Shown here: positions 6,264 through 13,251 of the stretch, piece by piece
Numbering within the stretch: position 1 is the first letter of the stretch
Layout of the letters: the number at the start of each line of letters is the position of its first letter
DNA from: Sphingomonadaceae bacterium
Lineage (GTDB): Bacteria; Pseudomonadota; Alphaproteobacteria; Sphingomonadales; Sphingomonadaceae
Direction of reading: 5' to 3'
Assembly (NCBI GenBank): GCA_019239785.1
Contig: JAFAZM010000188.1
Coordinates: forward strand, 1 to 13,839
Length of the DNA stretch: 13,839 nucleotides
Made by a program: the position numbers and the translations under genes
The notes under the pieces: model-generated
The model's input: only the letters and a program-made list of their open reading frames with translations
The model's database searches: none
Told to the model about the DNA's origin: nothing

Positions 6264-7607
6264 TCAGGCGGGCGCGGTCGCTGCCGCCTCCCTGCGCATC
6301 GGCTGAGGCTTCAGGTAGGTGAGGCTGCGCCAGAGCCATTCGACCGGGCCGAAGCGGAAATGCTTCAGCCAGAGCGGGCTGACGATCAGCTGCACGGCCC
6401 AGATCGTGAAGACGACATAATAAAGCTGGTAGCGCTCGAGCTCGCCGTAATAGCCGAGCCCGGAGAAGAAGATCCCGCAGACGACGCTATGGGTGAGATA
6501 GTTGGTGACCGCCATCTGCCCGACCGCGGCGAAGGCGCGCCGCAGCCAGCCGAGCGCGCCCGAGCGGACGAAGAGCAGCAAAGCCCCGAGATGACCGATC
6601 GTGGTGGTCAGCCGGCCGAGATCGTAGCTGATCCCCGATTGGGCGAAGGAGATCGCGCTGAACTGATGGTCGATCACCCAGCGCGTCTCCAATATGTTGA
6701 CGGTGAAGCCGATCGCATAGCCGCCGATCAGCATCGCCCAATAGAGGCTCGCCGGCCGGTCGTTGGTCAGCACGCCCAGGCGGAACAGGGCCATGCCGAT
6801 CAGCATCATCGAGAAGATGTCGAAGAAATAGCGGTACATGTACCAGCTCTGGATCTTGGCATTGGCGTCGGCCACGCGCCAGAACATCACCGCATAGCCC
6901 GAATGGTGGCGCTGGATCGCCTGGCCGATCTCCTCTGGGGTCGACTTGAACTCCTCGCGCGCGTCGTTCCAGGCGGTCAGCGCGCTTTGCTGCGCCTCGG
7001 TCAGCGGCCGGTGCGCGGCCTGCGCCGCGGTCGCTTCGACATAAGCCTCGTGCTTGTTGAGTAGCCGCACCGTATCGTAGCCGTTCCAGGCGGCGCCCGC
7101 GATGAAGCCGGCGACGCCGATCACGATCAGCCATTTCGGCGCCATGTTGCGGAACGGATAGAGGAAGAGCGCGGTGAGGCCGTAGGCGTAGAGGATGTCG
7201 CCGTACCAGAGGAAGATGAAGGCGTTGACCATGCCGAAGCCGATCAGCCAGAGGTTGCGGCGGTAATAGATGTCGGCGGCGTCGGTCCGCCCCGATCGTT
7301 CGAGCCGCGAGACCAGCAGGATCGTGCTGGCGCCGAACAGCATCGAGAACAAGGCGCGCTGCGTCCCTTCGAAGCCAACCTGGGTGATGATCCAGGCCCA
7401 GAGGTTGAGCCCTGTCGCGCCGCCGGCATTGGCAGGGTTGGTGTAGGCGTCGGGCAGGCCGAAGCCGGTGATGTTCATCAGCAGGATGCCGCACAGGGCG
7501 ACGCCGCGCACGAAATCGAGCGCCTCGATCCTCCTGTCATTGGGTGCGGCATTGCTGCCTGCGGTCTGCGGCGGCAGCGCCGCCGAGTCGGCCGTGATCG
7601 TCGCCAT
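6264..7607 (-). CDS. DUF418 domain multi-pass membrane protein (YeiB-like)
   Basis: A 447-residue integral membrane protein. The N-terminal part has the motif RRIEALDFVRGVALCGILLMNI (25-46) that opens the DUF418/YeiB family and resembles acyltransferase-type membrane proteins. MLFGASTILL (89-98) and FLWYGDILYAYGL (132-144) are further family blocks. A soluble-looking insert (about 190-260) separates the halves. The C-terminal DUF418 domain (about 265-440) contains GQMAVTNYLTHS and ends with WLKHFRFGPVEWLWRSLTY. The family role is not established; proposals include transport or acyl transfer at the inner membrane. The start at 7607 is preferred to 7664 because the homology begins there and GGAGAGGGGG lies upstream. 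It is divergent from the RTX gene. Confidence 0.9.
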   Translation of the reverse strand: MATITADSAALPPQTAGSNAAPNDRRIEALDFVRGVALCGILLMNITGFGLPDAYTNPANAGGATGLNLWAWIITQVGFEGTQRALFSMLFGASTILLVSRLERSGRTDAADIYYRRNLWLIGFGMVNAFIFLWYGDILYAYGLTALFLYPFRNMAPKWLIVIGVAGFIAGAAWNGYDTVRLLNKHEAYVEATAAQAAHRPLTEAQQSALTAWNDAREEFKSTPEEIGQAIQRHHSGYAVMFWRVADANAKIQSWYMYRYFFDIFSMMLIGMALFRLGVLTNDRPASLYWAMLIGGYAIGFTVNILETRWVIDHQFSAISFAQSGISYDLGRLTTTIGHLGALLLFVRSGALGWLRRAFAAVGQMAVTNYLTHSVVCGIFFSGLGYYGELERYQLYYVVFTIWAVQLIVSPLWLKHFRFGPVEWLWRSLTYLKPQPMRREAAATAPA

Positions 7608-7681
7608 GATCGGAGCCCCCTCTCCTCGTCTGTTGTCGCGCCAAAAGGCACCCCGGGCAAGCATTCCGTTACTTGCGCGAA

Positions 7682-7710
7682 TTGAACCGGAACTTTCATG
7701 GGCTTATGCT
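7682..7710 (+). promoter_or_regulatory. Candidate promoter of the RTX gene
   Basis: TTGAAC (7682-7687) and TATGCT (7705-7710) each match consensus at four of six bases with a 17-bp spacer. They lie in the least GC-rich part of the divergent gap. This would give an untranslated leader of about 105 nt. Tentative. Confidence 0.4.
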
Positions 7711-7821
7711 GAGCCAGCCAGGTCGAGTCCGGGACTGGGCGGGTAGGCCCCTTCCCTGCCGCTCGGCGCACCGGGGCTCGTGTTCGGTCGTTGCCGGACG
7801 CCGCCAGGGAGGATTGAGGAC

Positions 7822-9990
7822 ATGCCTACGTTCAACGGCACGCCAAGCGACGACACGCTCGTCGGCACCAGCGGCGACGACGACCTGCACGGCTTCGCCG
7901 GCAACGACGTCCTGCTCGGCCGCGCCGGCAACGATCTGCTCGACGGCGGCGACGGCCACGACCTCATGCGCGGCGAGGACGGCAACGACAGCCTGCTCGG
8001 CGGCAATGGCGACGACTATCTCGACGGCGGCGCCGGCGACGACATCCTCGACGGCGGCGCCGGCTTCGACCGCGCCGCCTACAGCGTCGGCGCGACGGCC
8101 GGCGTCACCGTCGACCTCAACATCCAGGGCGTCGCGCAGAATACCGGCTCGCAGGGCATGGACACGCTGATCGGCATCGAGCACGTCTCCGGCACCCGCT
8201 TCGACGACGTGCTGACCGGCGACGGCGGCGACAATTGGATCTGGGGCGGCTCGGACGGCTCGGGCGTCACCGGCAACGACATCCTCTCCGGCGGCGGCGG
8301 CAACGATTTGATCGAGGTCGGCACCGGCAACCACCAGCTCGACGGCGGCACCGGCAACGACACCTTATCCTTCTTCGGCAACCAGACCGACATCACCGCC
8401 GCCGGCGTCACCGTCTCCCTGCTCCTGCAGGGCGGGGCGCAGGACACCGAGCAGGGGATGATGGTCCTGAACGGCTTCGAGAATCTCTCGGGCTCGATCC
8501 AAGCCGACAGCCTGACCGGCGACGGCAACGCCAACGTCCTGCTCGGCGATCTCGGCGACGACCTGCTGTTCGGCGGCGCCGGCAACGACACGCTTTACGG
8601 CGACGGCCGGACGATGGCCGACACGCACGACACCGGCACCTCGGGGCCGATCGTCACCACCCTGGATACCAGCACCCTCCCCGGCGCCGGCGCTGCGGGC
8701 AACGACATCCTCGAGGGCGGCGCCGGCGACGATTATCTCGACGGCGGCGGCGGCTCGGACACGGCGAGCTACGCCTCGGATGCGGCGGCCGCATTCGTGA
8801 GCCTGCTCGGCGGCTTCGCCACCGACGGCTTCGGCGGCCACGACACTTTGGTCAATATCGAGAACGTTACCGGCTCGGCCTTCGACGACCAGATCATCGG
8901 CGACGACGGGGTCAATCTGCTGTTCGGCGGCGACGGCCACGATTACCTGCGCGGCAATGGCGGCAACGACATATTGAAGGGCGGCAATGGCGACGACTTC
9001 CTGCAGGGCTCGGCCGGCGACGACATCTTGGACGGCGGCGCCGGGCTCGACCGCGCCGCCTACAGCGTCGGCGCGACCGCCGGCGTCACCGTCGACCTCA
9101 ACCTCCAGGGCGTCGCGCAGAATACCGGCTCGCAGGGCATGGATACGCTCATCGGCATCGAGCATGTCTCCGGGACGCGCTTCAACGACGTGCTGACCGG
9201 CGACGGCGGCGACAATTGGATCTGGGGCGGCTCGGACGGGTCCGGCGTCACCGGCAACGACATCCTCTCCGGCGGCGGCGGCAACGATCTGATCGAGGTC
9301 GGCACCGGCAATCATCTGCTGCACGGCGGCACCGGCACCGACACGCTCTCGCTCTACGGCAACCAGAGCGACATCAGCGCCGCCGGCGTCACCGTCTCGC
9401 TCGCGCTGCAGGGCGCGGCCCAGGACACCGAGCAAGGGATGATGACTCTCGACGGCTTCGAGAATCTGTCCGGCTCGATCTATGCCGACAATCTGACCGG
9501 CGACAATGGGGCCAATCTGCTCGCCGGCGACCGCGGCGACGACGTGCTGACCGGCGGCAAGGGCGACGACATCCTCTATGGCGACGGCCGGGTCATCGTC
9601 GACACGCACAATACCGGCACGTCGGGCCCGATCGTCACCTATCGCGACGTCGCCGACCTGCCGACGCCCGAGGCATCCGGCAACGACACGCTCGACGGCG
9701 GCAAGGGCGACGATATCTTGGTCGGCGGCGGCGGCGACGACGTGCTGACCGGCGGCCAGGGCCAGGACCTGTTCGTCTTCGGCGCCAATGACGGCCACGA
9801 CCGGATCACCGACTTCCAGAACCACGACACGATCCGCTTCGAGGGCATAGCGGGCGTCGACGACTTCACCGATCTCACCCTCACCAAGATCGGCCACGAC
9901 ACCCTGATCACCTGGGGGACCGGCGATTCCATCCTGGTCGAGGGGCTGAAGCCGAACCAGCTCCACGCCTCGGACTTCACGTTCGGCTGA
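7822..9990 (+). CDS. RTX calcium-binding protein with internal duplication
   Basis: A 722-residue protein made almost wholly of RTX nonapeptides (GGxGxDxLx), which bind calcium in a parallel beta-roll outside the cell. It opens with a typical short start (FNGTPSDDTLVGT) and has no N-terminal signal peptide. The C-terminal 100 residues (DLFVFGAND...ITDF, then GDSILVEGL and ASDFTFG) match the end region of type I secreted RTX proteins, so export through an ABC/MFP/TolC channel is expected. Residues 42-280 and 369-607 are a duplication with a 327-residue (981-bp) period and no indels. Within it, residues 82-171 and 409-498 differ at only three of 90 positions. No enzyme domain is visible, so a structural, adhesive or S-layer-like role is more likely than a protease or toxin. 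The start at 7822 (MPTFNG) follows GGGAGG (7807-7812) and fits the family better than an ATG at 7780. No exporter genes are present in the window. Confidence 0.93.
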   Translation: MPTFNGTPSDDTLVGTSGDDDLHGFAGNDVLLGRAGNDLLDGGDGHDLMRGEDGNDSLLGGNGDDYLDGGAGDDILDGGAGFDRAAYSVGATAGVTVDLNIQGVAQNTGSQGMDTLIGIEHVSGTRFDDVLTGDGGDNWIWGGSDGSGVTGNDILSGGGGNDLIEVGTGNHQLDGGTGNDTLSFFGNQTDITAAGVTVSLLLQGGAQDTEQGMMVLNGFENLSGSIQADSLTGDGNANVLLGDLGDDLLFGGAGNDTLYGDGRTMADTHDTGTSGPIVTTLDTSTLPGAGAAGNDILEGGAGDDYLDGGGGSDTASYASDAAAAFVSLLGGFATDGFGGHDTLVNIENVTGSAFDDQIIGDDGVNLLFGGDGHDYLRGNGGNDILKGGNGDDFLQGSAGDDILDGGAGLDRAAYSVGATAGVTVDLNLQGVAQNTGSQGMDTLIGIEHVSGTRFNDVLTGDGGDNWIWGGSDGSGVTGNDILSGGGGNDLIEVGTGNHLLHGGTGTDTLSLYGNQSDISAAGVTVSLALQGAAQDTEQGMMTLDGFENLSGSIYADNLTGDNGANLLAGDRGDDVLTGGKGDDILYGDGRVIVDTHNTGTSGPIVTYRDVADLPTPEASGNDTLDGGKGDDILVGGGGDDVLTGGQGQDLFVFGANDGHDRITDFQNHDTIRFEGIAGVDDFTDLTLTKIGHDTLITWGTGDSILVEGLKPNQLHASDFTFG
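7945..8660 (+). repeat. RTX internal duplication, copy 1
   Basis: Direct repeat partner of 8926-9641 at a constant 981-bp offset with no gaps. Similarity is very high in 8065-8334, where many differences are silent, and lower at the flanks. Confidence 0.85.
8926..9641 (+). repeat. RTX internal duplication, copy 2
   Basis: Second copy of the 981-bp-period repeat in the RTX gene, aligned to 7945-8660. The offset checks out at GTCGCGCAG (8131 and 9112) and TCGTCACC (8651 and 9632). Copy 2 is followed by the secretion-type C-terminus. Confidence 0.85.
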
Positions 9991-10028
9991 GGCGCGGCCG
10001 ACCCCGGCGCAGCACCAAGCTGCGCGGG

Positions 10029-10072
10029 AGCCGGCCCGGCCGGCCGACGGAGCGGCCGGCCCGAAGCCGGCT
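10029..10072. terminator. GC-rich hairpin after the RTX gene
   Basis: AGCCGG (10029-10034) and CCGGCT (10067-10072) enclose a second GGCCGGCC-type stem. It lies 39 nt past the RTX stop and has no T-run. It is a probable terminator or transcript-stabilising structure. Confidence 0.45.
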
Positions 10073-10082
10073 GAGCCCGTCC

Positions 10083-10112
10083 GACGTCACGGCACAATGG
10101 TGCCGTGACGTC
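10083..10112. terminator. Perfect 13-bp hairpin with 4-nt loop
   Basis: GACGTCACGGCAC (10083-10095) and GTGCCGTGACGTC (10100-10112) are exact complements around AATG. It is the strongest single hairpin in the window. It lies between the RTX and XRE genes and has no T-run. It could be a terminator, an operator dyad or a repeat element. Confidence 0.55.
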
Positions 10113-10167
10113 CCTCGCGCCCACGCCCACACCTTGCCATTAAGGCTCAATCATGACACACAACGCG

Positions 10168-10180
10168 AACCACATTGGTT
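10168..10180. promoter_or_regulatory. Inverted repeat abutting the XRE gene ribosome site
   Basis: AACCA (10168-10172) and TGGTT (10176-10180) flank CAT, directly before AGGAG (10181-10185). The position suits an autoregulatory operator of the XRE protein, but the arms are only five bases. Confidence 0.35.
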
Positions 10181-10191
10181 AGGAGCCTCCG

Positions 10192-10755
10192 ATGATCACC
10201 CGCCTTCGCGAGGTCCGCCGCGCCCGGCGCATGACCCTGCATGACGTCGCCGCGCGGTGCGAGCCGCCGACCACGCCGCAGACGATCGGGCGGCTCGAAA
10301 CCGGCGCGCGCACCCTCTCGGTCGGCTGGCTGAACCGGATCGCGAAGGCGCTGGGGGTCGAGGCGGCCGATCTCGTCGCCTTGCCGGAGCGCGAGGCGAT
10401 CCCGCTCGCAGCGACGCTCGACCATGAGGGCGCCCATGCGCCGCGCCGCGAGGGCGTCGCGGTGCCGCCGGCCGCGGCCCCCGGGCTGGTCGCGATGCAG
10501 GTCCAGTCCGGCATCGGCGATTATCGCAGCGGCGACGAGCTGTGGCTGCAGCGGCTGGAGCCGGAGGCCTATGCGGGCGCGCTGAACCGCGACCTGCTCG
10601 TCCCCCGCCCCGGCGGCCGCTTCCTGTTCGGCCGCCTGATCGGCCGCGAGGGCGACCGGCTCCAGCTGCTGCCGCTCGGCGCCGGGCAGCGCCAGACGGT
10701 GGTCACCGACCCCCCTTGGGCGGCGGTGGCGGTGAAATTGATCCGAAATTTGTAG
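10192..10755 (+). CDS. XRE-family HTH regulator with C-terminal beta-rich domain
   Basis: A 187-residue protein. Residues 3-63 are a Cro/CI-type HTH: LREVRRARRMTLHDVAARC (5-23), then TPQTIGRLETGARTLSVGWLNRIAKALGV (28-56). Its C-terminal part (about 90-187) resembles the beta fold that follows the HTH in S24/LexA-like repressors (GDELWLQRL, FLFGRLIGREGDRLQLLPL). The nucleophilic serine and the lysine of the peptidase family are not recognisable, so self-cleavage is unlikely. It probably binds a ligand or dimerises through this domain. ATG 10192 follows AGGAG with six-base spacing. It stands alone, converging on tRNA-Val; regulated genes cannot be inferred, though its own promoter is a likely target. 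Confidence 0.87.
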   Translation: MITRLREVRRARRMTLHDVAARCEPPTTPQTIGRLETGARTLSVGWLNRIAKALGVEAADLVALPEREAIPLAATLDHEGAHAPRREGVAVPPAAAPGLVAMQVQSGIGDYRSGDELWLQRLEPEAYAGALNRDLLVPRPGGRFLFGRLIGREGDRLQLLPLGAGQRQTVVTDPPWAAVAVKLIRNL

Positions 10756-10797
10756 GGAATCTTCCGGCCCCCTGCCGTTGGAGGCGTCTGAATTGTA

Positions 10798-10873
10798 TCA
10801 CGCGAAGATGCCGGGACCGAGCCCGATCCTCTTCGCGTTCTTTGCGACTTCGCGTGCAAGAATTTCTTCTTGC
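10798..10873. repeat. Clustered CTTCGCG motifs and a 7-bp hairpin
   Basis: CGCGAAG (10801-10807) is complementary to CTTCGCG (10831-10837), and related TTTGCG and CTTCGCG motifs follow at about 8-9 base spacing up to 10855. GCAAGAA (10856-10862) and TTCTTGC (10867-10873) form a perfect 7-bp stem with a 4-nt loop. That stem is 17 nt past the tRNA 3' end on the minus strand, so it may end tRNA transcription. The cluster looks like a short dispersed repeat, but no second copy is present here. Confidence 0.4.
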
Positions 10874-10889
10874 AGCCTTTTGCGAAGGC

Positions 10890-10965
10890 TGGTGGGCGCT
10901 GACGGGCTCGAACCGCCGACCCTCTCGGTGTAAACGAGATGCTCTACCAACTGAGCTAAGCGCCC
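10890..10965 (-). tRNA. tRNA-Val (anticodon UAC)
   Basis: On the minus strand a complete 76-nt cloverleaf can be folded. The acceptor stem is GGGCGCT with AGCGCCC. The D arm is GCTC/GAGC with loop AGTTGGTA. The anticodon stem is TCTCG/CGAGA with loop TTTACAC, giving anticodon UAC (Val). The variable loop is GGGTC. The T arm is GGCGG/CCGTC with one G-U pair and loop TTCGAGC. Discriminator A and an encoded CCA end the molecule. All invariant positions look normal, so it is functional. Confidence 0.96.
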
Positions 10966-11185
10966 CGATGCGGTGCGCGCTTTTCGAGGGTGAACGGACC
11001 CGGGTCAAGGCCATGTTCGTGGAAGCGGCGTCGCCTGTCGCTTGGAGAAGCGGGTCGAAGCGCCGTCCGGGCTCCGATCCGATCAGGTGTCCCGGCGTTG
11101 CCGGCCCGCCGCCGCCACGCGATCGATACGAAAGTGATCGGGAACCCGCCGGACTGCTGCTCTCTATCCCCGCACGAACTGTTCC
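10966..11185. other. Gene-poor stretch upstream of the methyltransferase
   Basis: No convincing gene, RNA or strong promoter is seen here. Reading frames that cross it have no family features. Base composition starts to fall near 11160, where the methyltransferase patch begins. Together with 11186-11271 it forms a gap of about 306 bases between tRNA-Val and the methyltransferase. Confidence 0.5.
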
Positions 11186-11275
11186 ATGAAGATGATGGCG
11201 GATTTCATGGGCTTCCTCGAGCAGAGGTGGATGCCGTTGCCCCGCTGGGACGAAGAGCTTAGGTTTCCTGCATGA
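11186..11275 (+). CDS. Possible 29-residue ORF overlapping the methyltransferase start
   Basis: ATG 11186 opens a 29-codon frame ending in PLPRWDEELRFPA. Its TGA (11273-11275) overlaps the methyltransferase ATG (11272) in an ATGA junction. The peptide is rich in Met, Trp and acidic residues and does not look like a shadow frame. There is no clear ribosome site; ATG codons at 11192, 11195 and 11207 are also in frame. It might be a leader peptide that couples translation, a tiny protein, or the remnant of a longer upstream gene; the frame is open back to a stop at 11135-11137 but has no earlier start codon. Unproven. Confidence 0.3.
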   Translation: MKMMADFMGFLEQRWMPLPRWDEELRFPA

Positions 11276-12192
11276 ACGACCAACCGAGCGGCTTTCACGC
11301 CGAGGTTACGCGCCGGATCTACGAGGCTCAGCATCGGGAAATCTCCGCAGACCCGGAAACCTTCCGACGGATTGTCGGCCAATATGACGGGACGACATTC
11401 GGAATCGATCCCGATTGGTTCAAAGGCAAGACGGCGCTGGACGCCGGATGCGGCAATATCGGCGCCATGATACGCAAGCTTCACAGTCTGGGCGTCGCTC
11501 AGATTGTCGGTTGCGACATCGGCGAAGGGTGGATCGAGCCCCTTTCCGCCAATCTCACTGATCTCGAATGCCGGGTCGATCTCCTGCACGGCGATGTTCT
11601 CGCTCTGCCCTTTGAGAATGAAAGCTTCGATTTCGTCTCGGTCAACGGCGTTCTGGTCCAGCTCGAGACAATGGGCCATGTCCGCCGCGGCTTTGCGGAA
11701 GGCGCCCGCGTGACGAAGCACGGTGGCTATTATTTTACCTCCTACGGCCCCTGCGGCGGGGTGATGCAGGGTGTCATCATGCCGGCGCTGAGGGAGCATT
11801 ACCGGCGCGACGCCGAGTTCAAGATGCTGATCGACACGATCCGGCCGGACACGATCGATGCCGTCGTCGATAAGGTCGTCGCGGACGCCCGCGCCCATGC
11901 GGGTCAGTCGCTCGATGGCGATTTTCTCAAGAGCCTGTTCGGCTGGGATTATTGCGTCTTCCTGCGCAATTTCATCCAATGCCCCACCTGCTGGACTAAC
12001 GAATGCACGCCGGCCGTCGTCGAATCCTGGTACGAGGAAGAAGGTTTCGGCGAGGTCCGGCGGCTCGAAACCTATTGCGTCAGGAGCGACATTCGAAAAT
12101 TCTTCGCGCCGCTCCACTACGACCGCTACCACTGGATGTCGCGCATCCTCTATGGGGAAGGCTACGTCCAGTATATCGGCCGCAAGCCGTAG
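11272..12192 (+). CDS. Class I SAM-dependent methyltransferase
   Basis: A 306-residue protein with a Rossmann methyltransferase core. It has motif I ALDAGCGNIG (55-64), the acidic ribose-binding loop GCDIGEG (80-86, D82), GDVLALPF (107-114), and motif IV-like FDFVSVNGVLVQLE (119-132). SAM binding is clear; the substrate is not. The C-terminal half has no recognised subfamily and holds a cysteine cluster (C237, C240, C245) in QCPTCWTNEC, which could bind metal. Three 60-base samples across the gene are 53-58% GC against 67-78% in samples from the RTX and protease genes, so it may be horizontally acquired, next to a tRNA gene. The ribosome site is weak (TTAGG about nine bases upstream), and the overlapping upstream ORF may drive translation by coupling. 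It converges on the membrane-protein pair. Confidence 0.88.
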   Translation: MNDQPSGFHAEVTRRIYEAQHREISADPETFRRIVGQYDGTTFGIDPDWFKGKTALDAGCGNIGAMIRKLHSLGVAQIVGCDIGEGWIEPLSANLTDLECRVDLLHGDVLALPFENESFDFVSVNGVLVQLETMGHVRRGFAEGARVTKHGGYYFTSYGPCGGVMQGVIMPALREHYRRDAEFKMLIDTIRPDTIDAVVDKVVADARAHAGQSLDGDFLKSLFGWDYCVFLRNFIQCPTCWTNECTPAVVESWYEEEGFGEVRRLETYCVRSDIRKFFAPLHYDRYHWMSRILYGEGYVQYIGRKP

Positions 12193-12350
12193 ATGCTGCG
12201 GCCGGGCATGGACATTGCCGACGAAGCGGCGGGCGGTGAAGGCAGGGGGCGGCGACCGAGGCGTGCGCTGCGCAACACCCGGTTTCCGATCACACACACC
12301 CGCAGATCAGCGTCTATGCGGAGGCCGTTCGCTAAGCCTCGCTGAAACGA

Positions 12351-13247
12351 TCAGGCGAAGGTCTCCGCCATCTCCGCCTGGACGTCCACGAGATCGCGCG
12401 CCGCGGCGGCGAAGGCGCCGCCCTGGAGGCCGACGCCGACCGCGGAGCCGACCCCGCTCGCGAGCCAACCGAGCAACATGGGCAGATCGATCGGCCCGAG
12501 CTGGCGGGCCATCTGGTGCCGGGCAGCCAGATCGAGTGTTTCGTCCGTCACGCCTCTTTGTGCCAGCTCGGCGAGATAATCGCCCATCGTCGCCGCGACG
12601 ATGCCCGCGATGATCAATAGCACCACCAGATAGATCAGGAAGAAGCCCCCGAACAAAGTCCAGAAGCGCCCGCGAGTCAGCCGCCAGGATTCGGAGATGG
12701 TAAAGCTGCCGCGCAGCAGGGTCAGAGGCAGGGACAGCGACAAGCGGACGAACAGCCAGGCCGCAAGCATGAAGACCATCGCCGCGTCGACGATGAGGGC
12801 CGCGGTCGCTGCCGGCCCGGTCCCGAATGCGGTCAGGAAGAGCGCAGTGACGACGGCGAGAAGGATCACCGCGACAAGCAGCCCGACGTAGAAGAGAATC
12901 ATGAAGAAAAAGACGAGCGCGAACAGGCGCAGTTCGTCCGCGCCGAGGCGCAGGAAGGCGAAGGCCGGCCGGGACCTCTGGAGCACGCTCCGCATGGCCG
13001 CGGTCAGCACGATCACGTAGAGGCACATGTTGACGAGGTACAGCAGCAGGCTGCTGCCGAACGACATGGCCAGCGCAACCGGATCGTTGGCGGCGCCCGG
13101 CGGCGGCTCGACCGGCAAGCCGAGGCGAACCGCGAAGGCCAGAGCGACCGCGGTCGCGACATAGAAGATCGTCCAGACCAGGACCGCGAGCGGCTGCGCC
13201 GCGAGCAGGCCGAAGCCGCCGCGGACGATGCGGCCGCCGCTCGTCAT
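12351..13247 (-). CDS. Multi-pass membrane protein, paralogue of its upstream neighbour
   Basis: A 298-residue integral membrane protein with about six hydrophobic segments (around 13-42, 62-85, 107-138, 146-168, 197-222 and 257-280). The block SFTISESWRLTRGRFWTLFG (181-200) and the end GGAFAAAARDLV are shared with the upstream gene. Both look related to the membrane domain found in glycerophosphoryl diester phosphodiesterase-type proteins, but no catalytic domain is present and the function is unknown. It starts four bases after the upstream gene's stop, with GGTGAGG as ribosome site inside that gene, so the two form an operon. Confidence 0.82.
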   Translation of the reverse strand: MTSGGRIVRGGFGLLAAQPLAVLVWTIFYVATAVALAFAVRLGLPVEPPPGAANDPVALAMSFGSSLLLYLVNMCLYVIVLTAAMRSVLQRSRPAFAFLRLGADELRLFALVFFFMILFYVGLLVAVILLAVVTALFLTAFGTGPAATAALIVDAAMVFMLAAWLFVRLSLSLPLTLLRGSFTISESWRLTRGRFWTLFGGFFLIYLVVLLIIAGIVAATMGDYLAELAQRGVTDETLDLAARHQMARQLGPIDLPMLLGWLASGVGSAVGVGLQGGAFAAAARDLVDVQAEMAETFA

Positions 13248-13251
13248 CGCC

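Noticed and set aside
5292..7064. 590-codon plus-strand frame across the TPR and DUF418 genes
   Set aside because: It is rich in Arg, Asp, Gly and Glu with no domain, and runs antisense to two well-supported genes.
7689..7720. GGAAC resembling the -35 box of general-stress (EcfG) promoters upstream of the RTX gene
   Set aside because: No CGTT box follows at 16-17 bases, so the match is only half a promoter.
8235..9966. Long frames in other phases and on the other strand of the RTX gene
   Set aside because: They arise from the repetitive GC-rich RTX codons; the proteins are low-complexity Arg- or Val/Ala-rich strings.
7822..9990. Repeated short units suggesting a CRISPR or minisatellite array
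   Set aside because: The repetition is coding: it follows the RTX nonapeptide (about 27 bp) and keeps the reading frame, and there are no spacers.
10854..10965. Genomic-island attachment site at the tRNA-Val gene
   Set aside because: No direct repeat of the tRNA 3' end and no integrase is present in the window, so only base composition hints at transfer.
10890..10966. tRNA 5' end starting one base earlier with GGGGCGC
   Set aside because: Starting at 10965 gives a fully paired seven-base acceptor stem with AGCGCCC and a normal TA junction; the extra G is flanking.
11164..12297. Long open frame of 377 codons on the minus strand opposite the methyltransferase
   Set aside because: It has no family motifs and its composition is that of the antisense of a real gene. 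The plus-strand frame has clear SAM-binding motifs.
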